NCBI RefSeq assembly: GCF_017744435.1
Contig: NZ_JAGIBG010000022.1
Location: 19,245-83,244, forward strand
DNA length: 64,000 nt
DNA from: Pseudomonas sp.
GTDB lineage: Bacteria > Pseudomonadota > Gammaproteobacteria > Pseudomonadales > Pseudomonadaceae
Direction of reading: 5' to 3'
Both the position numbers and the translations under genes were made by a program. Positions 6,384-16,074 of this stretch are shown here, piece by piece (the first letter of the stretch is position 1; the number at the start of each line of letters is the position of its first letter). Under the pieces are notes generated by a model. The model saw only the letters and a list, made by a program, of their open reading frames with translations. It ran no database searches and was not told the origin of the DNA.

Positions 6384-8042
6384 CTACAACCGAAAACTGA
6401 AGTTGATTACCAGGCGAGCTTCGCGGCTCATGCTATCCAACGCCACATCCGCCAATGGCTTGGCCACCTCCAGTGCCACATTGCCGTACTGACCATCCCC
6501 AAGCCGCACACCCAATGCCGCCGAACGCATCCTGGTATCTTCGAATGGCCCGCCGTTGTACCAGGCCTGCGCAGCATCCAGCAGCGCATACGGCTGCACC
6601 AGCCGCACCCAGCCAGCATCAGGCTGGAGGCTGTAGTTCAGCTCATAGGCTACGCCCCAGCCCTTGTCCCCCGCAGCCTGGTCCTGGGGGTAGCCATGGC
6701 CGAAGTTCTGCCCGCCAAACACGGCACGCTCGCTGTCGGGCAGCCGGTCATCGGTCCAGTACAAGGCGCCTGACACCACGCCCTGCCAGCGCTGAAACAG
6801 CGGGTCGCTCTGCAACCCCGCCACGCGAAAGCGCAGGAAGTCCATGTCGTAGTCGGCATCGCTGCGTGCGCCCAGGTAATCCAGTCCCTGATACACCCCG
6901 GCGCTGACCATGCGTAGGCGCCCGGCCTCGACCTTGCGCCAATCGCCCTCGAACGACAGCGCGCGCACATAGGTGTCGTTGCGCCCCAGGCCGCCGCTGA
7001 GAGCTTCGTCATGCTCACTGACCGAGTAGACATGCCCGGTCACCGCCAGCCATTCATCCGCCGTGACGATCACTGGCTGGCCAAGCCCGATTGCATAGCG
7101 CTCGCTTTCAATCCGCTGGGAAAACTGCAAACCATGTTCCAGCGGCACAGGTGTGCGCGGCTCGCTGCGGTAGCGAGCGGCCGAAAGCAGCAGCTGGCTA
7201 CCCTGTGCATCCAGATGCTGGCTGTAATCGAGGCGCTGGTAATGGCTGTGGTCATCACCCGGTGGCAGCAGCACGCTGGCCGTCAACTGCTCGGCAAAAC
7301 GGGTCTGGGCATTGCTGGTTACCTTGAACAGCCCCTGCGGGCCATCACGGCTGCCATCGCTGAAGGTCGCTGCCGCATCGAAGGGCTTGCGCAAGGCATG
7401 CACGGTAAGCTGCGCGGCGCCCTCGCTGTGCTCAGCCTGGGTCAAGGCAGCCTGCAGCGTCACTCCGGGGATGCGCTGGGCCAGGCCGATGAAGCGGTCG
7501 AGCGTCGCCTGGGTCAACGGGCGCTCCGCCCGCAAGCGCTCCAGCAGTTGGTCGAGGTAAGCGCCAGCGGGCCCGATATCCCCTTCACGCCGCACGTCGT
7601 GGACATACCCCTCGACCAACACGACATGCACGCGCCCCTCGGCAAAGTCCTGGTCAGGCAGGTAGGCCAGCGACAGCAGGTAGCCGTCGCGCTGGTAGCG
7701 CCGGGTCAGGCGTTCGGTGAACTGCTGCAGCTCGCCAACGCTGACTTCGCGACCAATCAAGGGCTGGTAATGCTCGCGCAATTCGCTCAACGGGTAGACC
7801 GTACCGCCTTCGAAGCGCACCTTGTGCAGCACGAAACGCGTCGTCACGGGCAACGTGTCGGACACCGAGCTGGGCGGCGCCAGCTGCAGGCTTGGGGCAA
7901 GTGGGCGGTAGGCCTCGATCGGCAGGTTCGCGCTGGGCAGGCGACGCTCGTATTCATGGCCATCGAGGAACACTGGCAAGGGCTCGGCGATCACCAGACT
8001 GGCCCAGGGCGAAAGCAACAGGGGCATCAGCACAAGACGCAT
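6384..8042 (-). CDS. Two-partner secretion outer-membrane transporter, ShlB/FhaC/HecB family (TpsB)
   Basis: The start at 8042 (GGAG 7 bases upstream) gives 552 residues with a signal peptide ending near SLVIA-EPLP. A POTRA domain follows (about residues 60-150: FVLHKVRFEGGTVYPLSELR and YQRDGYLLSLAYLPDQDF), then a second POTRA and a beta-barrel ending in phenylalanine (VINFSFRL), as expected for a barrel inserted by BAM. The conserved L6 loop motif VRG(Y/F) appears as FGHGYPQDQ in 6661-6720, so the usual arginine is histidine. TpsB proteins export large TpsA adhesins or hemolysins. No TpsA lies in the window on either side, so this one looks orphaned or works with a distant partner. Confidence 0.78.
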   Translation of the reverse strand: MRLVLMPLLLSPWASLVIAEPLPVFLDGHEYERRLPSANLPIEAYRPLAPSLQLAPPSSVSDTLPVTTRFVLHKVRFEGGTVYPLSELREHYQPLIGREVSVGELQQFTERLTRRYQRDGYLLSLAYLPDQDFAEGRVHVVLVEGYVHDVRREGDIGPAGAYLDQLLERLRAERPLTQATLDRFIGLAQRIPGVTLQAALTQAEHSEGAAQLTVHALRKPFDAAATFSDGSRDGPQGLFKVTSNAQTRFAEQLTASVLLPPGDDHSHYQRLDYSQHLDAQGSQLLLSAARYRSEPRTPVPLEHGLQFSQRIESERYAIGLGQPVIVTADEWLAVTGHVYSVSEHDEALSGGLGRNDTYVRALSFEGDWRKVEAGRLRMVSAGVYQGLDYLGARSDADYDMDFLRFRVAGLQSDPLFQRWQGVVSGALYWTDDRLPDSERAVFGGQNFGHGYPQDQAAGDKGWGVAYELNYSLQPDAGWVRLVQPYALLDAAQAWYNGGPFEDTRMRSAALGVRLGDGQYGNVALEVAKPLADVALDSMSREARLVINFSFRL

Positions 8043-8134
8043 AGGACGCTCCACAATCCCTTGGGTACCGGGGCGTCGGCCGGCCTCACCCGTCACTTGC
8101 AAGCGTAGGTGCTGCCCCGGTAAACGTCGAACGT

Positions 8135-10489
8135 CTACTCGTTGACCTGGAACGTTACCCGCGCTGTTTCTCCGCTTTCGTCCAGGGCACTGAGCTCGAA
8201 CTGCCCGACCTGGTCAAAACGCACCAGCACGCTCTCCTGCCCTTCGCTTTCACCCAGCGGCTGGCCGTTGAGGAACCACCAGCGCCGCCCGCCGCCACCC
8301 AGGGCAGAAACGCGCAACTGCAAGGGTTCGCTACTGGTGGCCGGGCGCCGCAGGTTGTCGCCGGGGCGTACACCGACGATGGTCAGCGGCGGCGCGCTGG
8401 CCGGGACCTGTGGCGGGCAGCCTGGGTCCACCGCAGGGAGCCGCGCCGCACGCCGCTCGACGCGTGGCAACCAAGGTTCCAGCGGTGCCGGCCACAAGGC
8501 GATGTCGAGCGCCTTGGCGCCTGGGCAACTGCCGTCCACACGCAGGCCCTGGGCATTGACCCAGAGGCTCTCGCGCAGGCCCAGGCCAAGGGGCTGGTCG
8601 GCGGCCTGCAACGTGGGAGGTGTCGTGCCATCGAGGGTCCAGGCAAAACGCTGGCGCCGGCAGTTCGGGTCCTGTCGGTTCATGGGCTGGCCGAGCGGCC
8701 AGCAGATGGCCGCCACGCCAACACTTTCCGGCACACGCTCCACCGGTATCCGGATGCCCCGCTGGCTGTCGCGGTTGCTCAGCAAGTCGTGCACCTGCAG
8801 CATCAAGGGTGCCGCCGAGGCCAGGCCGAACTGCCCGGGCACCGGCGTGCCATCCGGGCGACCGATCCATACCCCGATCAGGTAGCGCGGCCCCACGCCG
8901 ATCGACCAGGCATCGCGAAAGCCATAGCTGGTACCGGTCTTCCAGGCCAGTTGCGGGCGCTGTACCAGTTCGGCATGCGGGTCGCGGTCGGGCCGCGCCT
9001 GGCCACTGAGAATGCGCCGGATGATCCAGGCCGCGCCTGGCGACATCAGCCGGCGCTCCAGCAACGGATCCTGTGGTTGCAGGCGAACCTGCGCACTGTT
9101 GCCGCCCCGGGCCAGTGCCGCGTAGCCGCCGACCAGGTCCTCCAGGCGGCTACCGGCGCCGCCCAGAATCAATGCCAGGTTGGGCTCGGCCAGAGGTGGC
9201 AGCGCCAGCGGCATGCCGGCCATGCGCAACTGCGCGGCGAAGCGCTTGGGCCCATAGGCTTCGAGCAATTGCACGGCCGGAAGGTTGAGCGACAGCGCCA
9301 GTGCCGAGCTGGCCGATACCGGGCCGCTGAAGCCCATCGAGAAGTTACCGGGGCGATAGTCACCGTAGCGACGTGGTACATCCTGCAGCAGCGATTCGGA
9401 GTGGATCAGGCCATCATCCATGGCCAGACCGTAGAGAAACGGCTTGAGCGTCGAGCCCGGCGAGCGCAACGAGCGGACCATGTCGACATGGCCAAAACGG
9501 CGCTCGTCACTCAGGTCGATCGAGCCCAGGTAAGCGCGTACCGCCATGGTCTGCGCCTCGACCACCAGGATCGCCGCCGAGGTGCGCTCCGGCAGGCGTG
9601 CGCGCCAACCCAGCAGCAGGTCCTCGAGGCGCCGCTGCAGCGAGGCGTCGAGGGTGGTGCGAATCAACGTCGGGCTGTCAGGGGTATTCAGCCGCCGTGC
9701 CAGCAGGGGCGCCAGCGCGGGCTCCTGACGCGGGGCCAGCAGCAAGGGTTCCTCGGCAGCCTCCTTGATCTGTTGCGCCGGCCACACCTGATACTCGTCC
9801 AGGCGCTGCAGCACCTTGTCGCGGGCACGCTGGGCTCGGGCCGGATGGCGGTCCGGGCGCAAGCGGCTCGGTGCCTGCGGCAGCACCGCCAGCAGTGCTG
9901 CCTCGGCGGGCGTGAGATGTTGCGGTGACTTGCCCAGATAAGCCCAGCTGGCAGCAGCCACGCCCTGCAAGGTACCGCCGAACGGGGCACGGTTCAGGTA
10001 GATCTGCAGGATCTCGCGCTTGGACAGGTGCCACTCCAGCTGCGCGGTGCGCCACAGCTGCCGCAGCTTGCCGGCCAGGGTGCGATCATGCGGGTCGAGC
10101 AGGCGTGCAACCTGCATCGACAAGGTGCTGCCGCCAGACACCACCCGCCCACCCCGCAGGTTGAGCCAGGCCGCCCGTGCCAGGGCCAGCGGATTGACCC
10201 CCGGGTGGCGGTAGAACCAGCGGTCCTCGTAGGTCAGCAGGGCCTGCAGGTACAGCGGCGAAACGTCTTCCGGGCTGACCGGATAGCGCCACACACCATC
10301 GGCATCGGCAAAGCGCCACAACGGCGTGCCGTCTTCGGCCAGCACCACCCGCGCCAGGTCATTGCCCGGCATCGGCAGCGGCCAGATGCGGTCGGCCAGC
10401 CACAACAGGCCGAGCAGCATCAACAGGCTGATCACGGCAGCACGCACAAGCCTTCCCGCTCGGGTACGTGGCCGCGCTAAGCTTGGCAT
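8135..10489 (-). CDS. pbpC: Penicillin-binding protein 1C, bifunctional transglycosylase/transpeptidase
   Basis: Started at the ATG at 10489 it has 784 residues. An upstream in-frame ATG at 10564 would add 25 residues of low-complexity sequence before the membrane anchor, and neither start has a strong ribosome site. A single TM segment (VISLLMLLGLLWLADRIW) is followed by the GT51 glycosyltransferase (TYEDRWFYRHPGVNP, GGSTLSMQVARL), the transpeptidase with S-x-x-K as GSTLKPFL and KTG as KTGTSYG, and the PBP1C-specific C-terminal domain. It polymerises peptidoglycan at the inner membrane, though E. coli PBP1C binds few beta-lactams. It belongs with the alpha-2-macroglobulin gene upstream; pbpC and yfhM pair in many Proteobacteria. 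Confidence 0.9.
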   Translation of the reverse strand: MPSLARPRTRAGRLVRAAVISLLMLLGLLWLADRIWPLPMPGNDLARVVLAEDGTPLWRFADADGVWRYPVSPEDVSPLYLQALLTYEDRWFYRHPGVNPLALARAAWLNLRGGRVVSGGSTLSMQVARLLDPHDRTLAGKLRQLWRTAQLEWHLSKREILQIYLNRAPFGGTLQGVAAASWAYLGKSPQHLTPAEAALLAVLPQAPSRLRPDRHPARAQRARDKVLQRLDEYQVWPAQQIKEAAEEPLLLAPRQEPALAPLLARRLNTPDSPTLIRTTLDASLQRRLEDLLLGWRARLPERTSAAILVVEAQTMAVRAYLGSIDLSDERRFGHVDMVRSLRSPGSTLKPFLYGLAMDDGLIHSESLLQDVPRRYGDYRPGNFSMGFSGPVSASSALALSLNLPAVQLLEAYGPKRFAAQLRMAGMPLALPPLAEPNLALILGGAGSRLEDLVGGYAALARGGNSAQVRLQPQDPLLERRLMSPGAAWIIRRILSGQARPDRDPHAELVQRPQLAWKTGTSYGFRDAWSIGVGPRYLIGVWIGRPDGTPVPGQFGLASAAPLMLQVHDLLSNRDSQRGIRIPVERVPESVGVAAICWPLGQPMNRQDPNCRRQRFAWTLDGTTPPTLQAADQPLGLGLRESLWVNAQGLRVDGSCPGAKALDIALWPAPLEPWLPRVERRAARLPAVDPGCPPQVPASAPPLTIVGVRPGDNLRRPATSSEPLQLRVSALGGGGRRWWFLNGQPLGESEGQESVLVRFDQVGQFELSALDESGETARVTFQVNE

Positions 10490-10566
10490 CGGGAACCGAC
10501 CTGGCCAGGTGATGGCCAAAGGCTTGGGAACGGCAAACGGGCCGATTCGTTCATCAGGAAGCAACT

Positions 10567-10860
10567 ATGCATGTAGAAGGTTTTTTCGAGTGGCTTGGCC
10601 AGGCACTGGGTTCGTTGATCCGCTTCATCGTCGACATCATGAGCGGCCTGTTCAACCTGCTGGCCAACGCCGGGGGCAATTTCATCGATGGCCTGGCACG
10701 CACGTTGGGCATGGACACCTCGCTGCTCAGCATCCTCGCCCTGATCATCGGCCTGATGCTGCTGTACTCGGCAATCCGCGCCTTCATGCGTGCCTCGATC
10801 ATCCTCGGGATCATCTGGCTGGTGTTGGGGTTGTGGGTGATGAGCTGGGTCATTCACTGA
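10567..10860 (+). CDS. Small conserved inner-membrane protein of unknown function
   Basis: A 97-residue protein. The N-terminal half is amphipathic (FFEWLGQALGSLIRFIVDIM, then NLLANAGGNFIDGLARTLG). The C-terminal half holds two hydrophobic segments (LSILALIIGLMLLYSAI and IILGIIWLVLGLWVMSW) separated by a short RAFMR loop, so it should be anchored by a helical hairpin. It lies on the plus strand between pbpC and the alpha-2-macroglobulin gene, which both run on the minus strand, and so cannot be part of their operon. Its ATG is only 3 bases from the alternative upstream start of pbpC, so promoters for the two must overlap. I do not recognise a function. Confidence 0.7.
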   Translation: MHVEGFFEWLGQALGSLIRFIVDIMSGLFNLLANAGGNFIDGLARTLGMDTSLLSILALIIGLMLLYSAIRAFMRASIILGIIWLVLGLWVMSWVIH

Positions 10861-10861
10861 T

Positions 10862-10978
10862 TGTAGGAGCGGCCTTGTATCGCGAACGGGCTGCGCAGCA
10901 GCCCCTCGGTTCCAGCTGCGTCGCACCTAACGCCGGGGCCGCTTTGCGGCCCGCTCGCGACACAAGGCCGCTCCTACA
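10862..10978. repeat. REP pair (BIME), CGGCCTTG type
   Basis: Two REP units face each other: GTAGGAGCGGCCTTGT at the left and its complement at 10962-10978, a 17-base perfect inverted repeat with further partial pairing inside (GCGGCCC, TCGCGA). It lies between two convergent genes (the small membrane protein and yfhM), where it may act as a bidirectional transcript end or mRNA stabiliser. Confidence 0.85.
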
Positions 10979-10992
10979 GGGTCCGCGAAGCC

Positions 10993-13900
10993 TTAGCGCG
11001 CCTTTACCGTCATCTCTCCTTGCCCATCCCCCACCGCCTGCAGGTTCGGCCGGTACATCGATTCCACCTGCGGCGGCGGCACCCGGTAGGTGCCCGGGGT
11101 CACCGCACGCGCCAGGTACAACAGGTGCGTGGTGCCATAGCCGTCGAGCTTGAGGGCTGCAACGTAGCGGTCATCACGGTACTCCTGGTGCACCACGCTG
11201 GCGTTCTGCATCGACTCGCGCCACTGCTTCACCGCACTGCTGGCGTTGTCCAGGCTGGCAGCGCTCTGCGCCAGGTTCTGGTTCTCCAGTTCCAGGCCTG
11301 CTGGTAGCAAATCGACCACCAGGGCATCCGGCACGCGATCGCTGGCCTTGAGCGCCAGGTGCACCAGCACCAGGTCGCCGCTGCGCAGGTTATGCAGGTC
11401 CAGCGCCTGGCCATTCATGCCCAGGTACTCACGGCGGATCTCCATGCCGTTGCCACCCGCGACAGGCGCCTGGCGTGGATAGCCCGACAGGGTCAGTTGC
11501 TGATAGAGCGTTTCGCTGCCCTCGTTCTGCACGCTCAGTGGCGAGGCCAGCAATGGCCCTTCGAGCTTCATGCCCGCTTCGACGTTGTTGAACTCACGCA
11601 CTTCACCGGCACTGTCCAGGCGTGCCTTCCACGGTGTTTCCGGCTTGCCCAGCAGGCCACGGCCGGCCAGGTACAAGGCGTTGCGCTCCTGGGTCGACAA
11701 CCAACGGTTGGCCGCAAGTTCGTCCGACAGGGCGAACAGGCGCTGGTCGACCTGGTTGCTGGCCAGCTTGCTCTCCTGCAGCAGCGCCAGGATCAGTGCC
11801 TGGTCGCGCAGACTGCTGCCATAGTCGGCCATCCAGCCCTTGCTGCGGCTGATGCCCAGGCCCGCCTGCAGCGCCTGCTCGGCGCGCGGCTTGTCGCCCA
11901 TGGCGTCCAGCGCTACCGCCAGCTGCACCAGCGGCAGGCCGGAGCGGGCATCGGCACGGCGCTCGAACAGGCTGCGCAAGGCGCCCAGCGGCGCCTGCTG
12001 GCTGCGCGACAGCACCAGCGCGGCGTAGGCTTGCACGGCAAAGCGGGTGTGCTCGGCGTTCTCGCTGTAGTCGACTTCGATCAGGTTGCGTTCCTGCAAG
12101 TAGCGCAGCAGGCGCTCGTTGGCCTTCTTCAAAGCCTCGGCCGGCACGCCGTAGCCCTGATCGCGGGCACGCAGCAGGAAGTCGGTGACATAGGCGGTCA
12201 GCCAGTATTCCTCTTCACTGTCCGAGCTCCACAGGCCGAAGCTGCCGTTGTAGCGCTGCATGCCCAGCAGGTGCTCGATGCCCATCTCGATCTTGCGTTT
12301 GCGCACCTCGGCCGGCTCACCCTTGATGCCCAGGCGCTTGAGGCTGGCGGCATCGGCGTACAGTGAGGGGTAGAGGCCGCTGGTGGTCTGCTCCAGGCAG
12401 CCGTATGGGTAGGCTTCGAGGGCGCGGATCTGCTCGGCCAGGTTCAGTGGCGGGCGGCTCGACAGCGCCAGGCTGGCTTCCAGGCCCGCTGGTTCGAAGG
12501 TGGCCAGGTCGCTTTCCGGCAGGGTCCATGGCTGGTCTTTGAGCGCCACGCGGTAATGCTTGAGCATCGCCGGGTAGGCCGGGCGCACGCCCAGGGTCCA
12601 TTCGCGTTCGAAGGTGTTCGCCGGTTCGCCCGGCAGTTGCAGGCCATTGACCCGCACCTGCACCTTGCCCTGCCCCAAGCCGCCCATGGCCTGCACCGGG
12701 ATCAGCAGCGTGCTGCGCTGGCCTTCGGCCAGGGCGATAGTCTGCTGGGCGCTGGCCGTCAGGCTCAGCTGGCCTTCAGTGTGGATCTCGACGCTCAACT
12801 GTTGCGCACGCCCCGACAGGTTGGCCAGGTCCAGCGCCAGGCTGGTGCGGTCACCACCGGCCAGGAAGCGTGGCGCCGACAGTTCGGCGATCAGCGGTGC
12901 AGCCACGATCGTCTTGCCTTCGGCCATGCCGAAGTGCTCCTCGGTCCAGGCCTGGGCCATCAGCCGCAACTCGCCATTGAAGTCGGGAATATCGACGGTC
13001 GCCTCGCCTTCACCCTGGTCGTTCAAGGTCACCGGCAGGCTTTGCTGGGCAACGATGGTCACCGTGGTATTGGGGCGCTTGCCGCCCTTGGCCATTGCCG
13101 CGTCACCGCCGAAGGCCAGGCTGGCCAGGCGGCCCTGGCCAGCTTCGATCAGCTGGCCGTAGATGTCCAGCTGGTCGGCGCCGTAGGCCTTGCGGCCGAA
13201 CAGGCTGGCGAACGGGTCGGGGGTCTTGAAGTCAGTGATGTTGAGGATGCCCACATCGACTGCGGACAGCAGCACATGCACCTGCTTCGGCACGCTGCCG
13301 TCAGCATTGGCGGCCTTGATCTTCACCGTCAGCGGCTGCTTGGGCCGCATCTTCTCCGGCGCCTGCAGGCTGACCGCGAGCTTGCGCTCGGCACGCGCCA
13401 GCGGCAGGTGCAGCACGCCGACGGCGCGCTTGGGCGTGGCATTGGCCTTGCGCTCACCTGGGCGGATTACCAGCGCGCTGATATACAGGTCGTGGCGCGC
13501 CCACTGTTTGTCCAGTTGCACATCGAAGGTCTTGCCCTCGGCGGGCACCTCGATTTCCTGCCACCACAGCGGGCCATCGCTGGACTCGATCATCAGGTAG
13601 CCGCTGCCGGCCGCAGGCGGGGTCACGGTGACCTTGGCGGTGGCGCCATCGGCATAGGCCGGCTTGTCCAGCGCCAGCTTCACCTGGTCTGGTCGCACCG
13701 CGCCGCCTTCGGCGTTGTCCTGGGCACGGTAACCGGCCCAGAAGCGCTCGCTGGAAACCAGCCCGGTCTCGGGGTCTTCCACCTCGACGCGGTACGGGCC
13801 CCACTCCACCTGGAAGTTCAGCTTGGCGGTGGAGCCGGCCTTGACACTGATGGTCTCCTCGCTCTGGGTGAGGAATTTCTCGTTGTAGTTGTAGCTCCAG

Positions 13901-15894
13901 CCATCGCTCTGCGAGTAGTTCCAATAGTAGTCGCGGCGCTCGCGGATCAGCCGCACTTTCAAGTCGTTGGCGGCGAGCTTGTTGCCAGCGCGGTCGGCCA
14001 CGAGGAATTCGAATTCCACCGGGCCGTCGCTGTCGGTTTCCTCACCGTCGAACAGGCCACGCAGGCCAGGCAGGCGCTCGGCAGGCCAGATTGGCTGTTC
14101 GAGGCGGCGGGTGATCGGCCGGCCGCCAGACTCCTGCAGGCTGGCCTGCACGGTCAACTGCAGCGGCGAGCGTGCTTCGGCCCAGTGGCTCTCGATATCG
14201 ACCACGGCCTTGCCGGCCTGGTCGAGGGTCACTTCGTCCAGCTCCAGATCCTGGGTCAGTTCGGTTTCGGTAACCGAGCCGAACTGGTAACCCGGCAGTG
14301 CCGGCACGGCTTCGCGCAGTGGGCGCACATAGGCTTGGCCGCTCAAGCGATTGCCGGCAGCCGGCGCACCGTAGAGGTAGCGGCCAGTGACCTGGATGCG
14401 CGCATCTTCCTCGGGCGACAGCGGCGTATCGCTGCCCTTGAGCTCAAGTGCCAGGCGCTCGGGCAGGAAGTCTTCGACGAGGAACTCGTAAACCTGCTTG
14501 CGCCCGCCACCGAGGTCGAGCAGCAGTTGCCAGCGGCCGGTCGGGGCCTCCGTAGCCAGTTGCAGTTGGTACTGGTAGAGGCCATTGGCGTCGGCCTCCC
14601 AGACAAACTTGCGGCTGACCTGCTCATCCGGGCGACGCACCTCCACGCTGACCGGCTGGGCCTTGACCGGCTTGCCATCCTGGTCGCGCAGCAAGCCGTT
14701 GAGCAGCACCGTTTCACCCGGGCGATAGAGGTCTCGCGGGCCGAAGATGAAGAATTGCAGCGGGTTGGCCTGGGGGCCGGTAATGTCGAACTCGGCCAGG
14801 TCCAGGGCCGCGGTGTTCAGGCGCAGCAAGGTGGTGTGCACGCCCTGGGTAGCGATCAGGGTATCGGCCTTGGCCGTGATCGGCAGTTGCGCATGGCCGG
14901 CGCCATCGGTCTTGGCCTGGGCCAGCAGCTTGCCCTTGTCGTCATGCAGTTCGAGGTTGACGTCCTTGAGTGCCTTGCCGCCTTCCAGGGCCTGGGCGAA
15001 CACGTCCAGGCGATCACGGTAGCGGTGGGCAGACACGCCAATGTCGCTGAGGGTGAACAGCGTCGCCGGCTGCGAATAATCATAGGTCCCCGAGGCGCGC
15101 ATCACGGCCAGGTACACGCCTGGCTCCTGCAGCGGCTTGATCCCGGCAATCGGCAGCAGCACGGTCTCGCGGGTGTTGCGCGCAGGGTTCAGGTCGAAAC
15201 GGCCGCTGTAGACCAGCTCGGCCATGTCCAGGGTTTCCTTGGACTGGTAGTAGTACAGGCTGCTGTTGCGGCCCCAGTTGGCCAGGAAGGTCGAGAGCAT
15301 TTCTGGCTTGACCCGGAAGAACTCGACATCGACCTTGGGCACGTTCAGCGCGATCACCGGCAGGCCTTCGGCCAGGCGGGTGGGCAGCAACGAACCACGG
15401 CTGGCAAAGCCAACGGTAGGTTGCATGTCGCGGGTTTCCAGGCGGCTCACCGATTCGCTGTCGAGCTGCTTGCCGTTGACCGCCAGCAAGCCCTTGTCGA
15501 CGGTCAGCACCAGCTTGCGCTGCGGCTCCAGATGGCGCAGGCGCAATTCCATCTGGTTGTCGGAAAGCTCCCAGGCACCGTCGACCTTGCCCTTGACCGT
15601 ATCGACCAGGTGCACCTTGGCGGCGAAGTCCTGCTTGGCGTCCAGCGGTGCCGAGAAGCTGATCGACAGGGTACTGGCGCCATCGAGTTGCACTTCCGAG
15701 ACATCCAGCACACTGAGCTCGCGCCCTTCGTAGCGCTTGGCGAGGACGGCGGGGTCCTCGCGCTTGGGCGCCGGGGCCTCGACGGTAGCGCTCGCGGCCG
15801 GTTTATCGGTGGCAGCGGGCTTGCCCGGCGTCGAGGAATCACAGGCACTGAGCAAGGCCAGCGCGCAGGCCAGCAACAATCCTTTGTTGAACAT
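10993..15894 (-). CDS. yfhM: Bacterial alpha-2-macroglobulin, periplasmic lipoprotein
   Basis: A protein of 1633 residues with a lipoprotein signal (MFNKGLLLACALALLSAC, Cys18; the next residue is Asp, the Lol-avoidance signal, so inner-membrane retention is likely). It contains the thioester motif CLEQ at residues 1166-1169 (PYGCLEQTTSG), which forms the Cys-Gln thioester that traps attacking proteases. MG domains fill residues 50-900 and a TED helical domain surrounds the motif. In E. coli YfhM/ECAM protects the cell when the outer membrane is breached, and its gene partner pbpC is thought to repair peptidoglycan. Here pbpC lies downstream on the same strand, but a REP and an opposite gene separate them. 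Confidence 0.92.
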   Translation of the reverse strand: MFNKGLLLACALALLSACDSSTPGKPAATDKPAASATVEAPAPKREDPAVLAKRYEGRELSVLDVSEVQLDGASTLSISFSAPLDAKQDFAAKVHLVDTVKGKVDGAWELSDNQMELRLRHLEPQRKLVLTVDKGLLAVNGKQLDSESVSRLETRDMQPTVGFASRGSLLPTRLAEGLPVIALNVPKVDVEFFRVKPEMLSTFLANWGRNSSLYYYQSKETLDMAELVYSGRFDLNPARNTRETVLLPIAGIKPLQEPGVYLAVMRASGTYDYSQPATLFTLSDIGVSAHRYRDRLDVFAQALEGGKALKDVNLELHDDKGKLLAQAKTDGAGHAQLPITAKADTLIATQGVHTTLLRLNTAALDLAEFDITGPQANPLQFFIFGPRDLYRPGETVLLNGLLRDQDGKPVKAQPVSVEVRRPDEQVSRKFVWEADANGLYQYQLQLATEAPTGRWQLLLDLGGGRKQVYEFLVEDFLPERLALELKGSDTPLSPEEDARIQVTGRYLYGAPAAGNRLSGQAYVRPLREAVPALPGYQFGSVTETELTQDLELDEVTLDQAGKAVVDIESHWAEARSPLQLTVQASLQESGGRPITRRLEQPIWPAERLPGLRGLFDGEETDSDGPVEFEFLVADRAGNKLAANDLKVRLIRERRDYYWNYSQSDGWSYNYNEKFLTQSEETISVKAGSTAKLNFQVEWGPYRVEVEDPETGLVSSERFWAGYRAQDNAEGGAVRPDQVKLALDKPAYADGATAKVTVTPPAAGSGYLMIESSDGPLWWQEIEVPAEGKTFDVQLDKQWARHDLYISALVIRPGERKANATPKRAVGVLHLPLARAERKLAVSLQAPEKMRPKQPLTVKIKAANADGSVPKQVHVLLSAVDVGILNITDFKTPDPFASLFGRKAYGADQLDIYGQLIEAGQGRLASLAFGGDAAMAKGGKRPNTTVTIVAQQSLPVTLNDQGEGEATVDIPDFNGELRLMAQAWTEEHFGMAEGKTIVAAPLIAELSAPRFLAGGDRTSLALDLANLSGRAQQLSVEIHTEGQLSLTASAQQTIALAEGQRSTLLIPVQAMGGLGQGKVQVRVNGLQLPGEPANTFEREWTLGVRPAYPAMLKHYRVALKDQPWTLPESDLATFEPAGLEASLALSSRPPLNLAEQIRALEAYPYGCLEQTTSGLYPSLYADAASLKRLGIKGEPAEVRKRKIEMGIEHLLGMQRYNGSFGLWSSDSEEEYWLTAYVTDFLLRARDQGYGVPAEALKKANERLLRYLQERNLIEVDYSENAEHTRFAVQAYAALVLSRSQQAPLGALRSLFERRADARSGLPLVQLAVALDAMGDKPRAEQALQAGLGISRSKGWMADYGSSLRDQALILALLQESKLASNQVDQRLFALSDELAANRWLSTQERNALYLAGRGLLGKPETPWKARLDSAGEVREFNNVEAGMKLEGPLLASPLSVQNEGSETLYQQLTLSGYPRQAPVAGGNGMEIRREYLGMNGQALDLHNLRSGDLVLVHLALKASDRVPDALVVDLLPAGLELENQNLAQSAASLDNASSAVKQWRESMQNASVVHQEYRDDRYVAALKLDGYGTTHLLYLARAVTPGTYRVPPPQVESMYRPNLQAVGDGQGEMTVKAR

Positions 15895-16074
15895 GGAGTG
15901 GGAACTCTTTGGCAGCGTGTACGTGAGGGCAGCAACTATAGCGCAACGGTGGGTCCAGGACTTTCACCGATGCGGCAAGTGAGACCCTGTTCGCGCGGAT
16001 TGGTTGCCTGGCCGGTACACTGTGTCCAGCCGAATACGGGGGCCGCTTCGCGCCCCGCAGCCTCAGGAATCGCA

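Noticed and set aside
12556..16074. An open reading frame of about 1170 codons on the plus strand, opposite yfhM and continuous with the dinF frame
   Set aside because: Its product is low in complexity with Gln/His/Leu/Gly runs, typical of the antisense of GC3-rich Pseudomonas genes. yfhM on the other strand has clear domains, and dinF has its own start at 16075.
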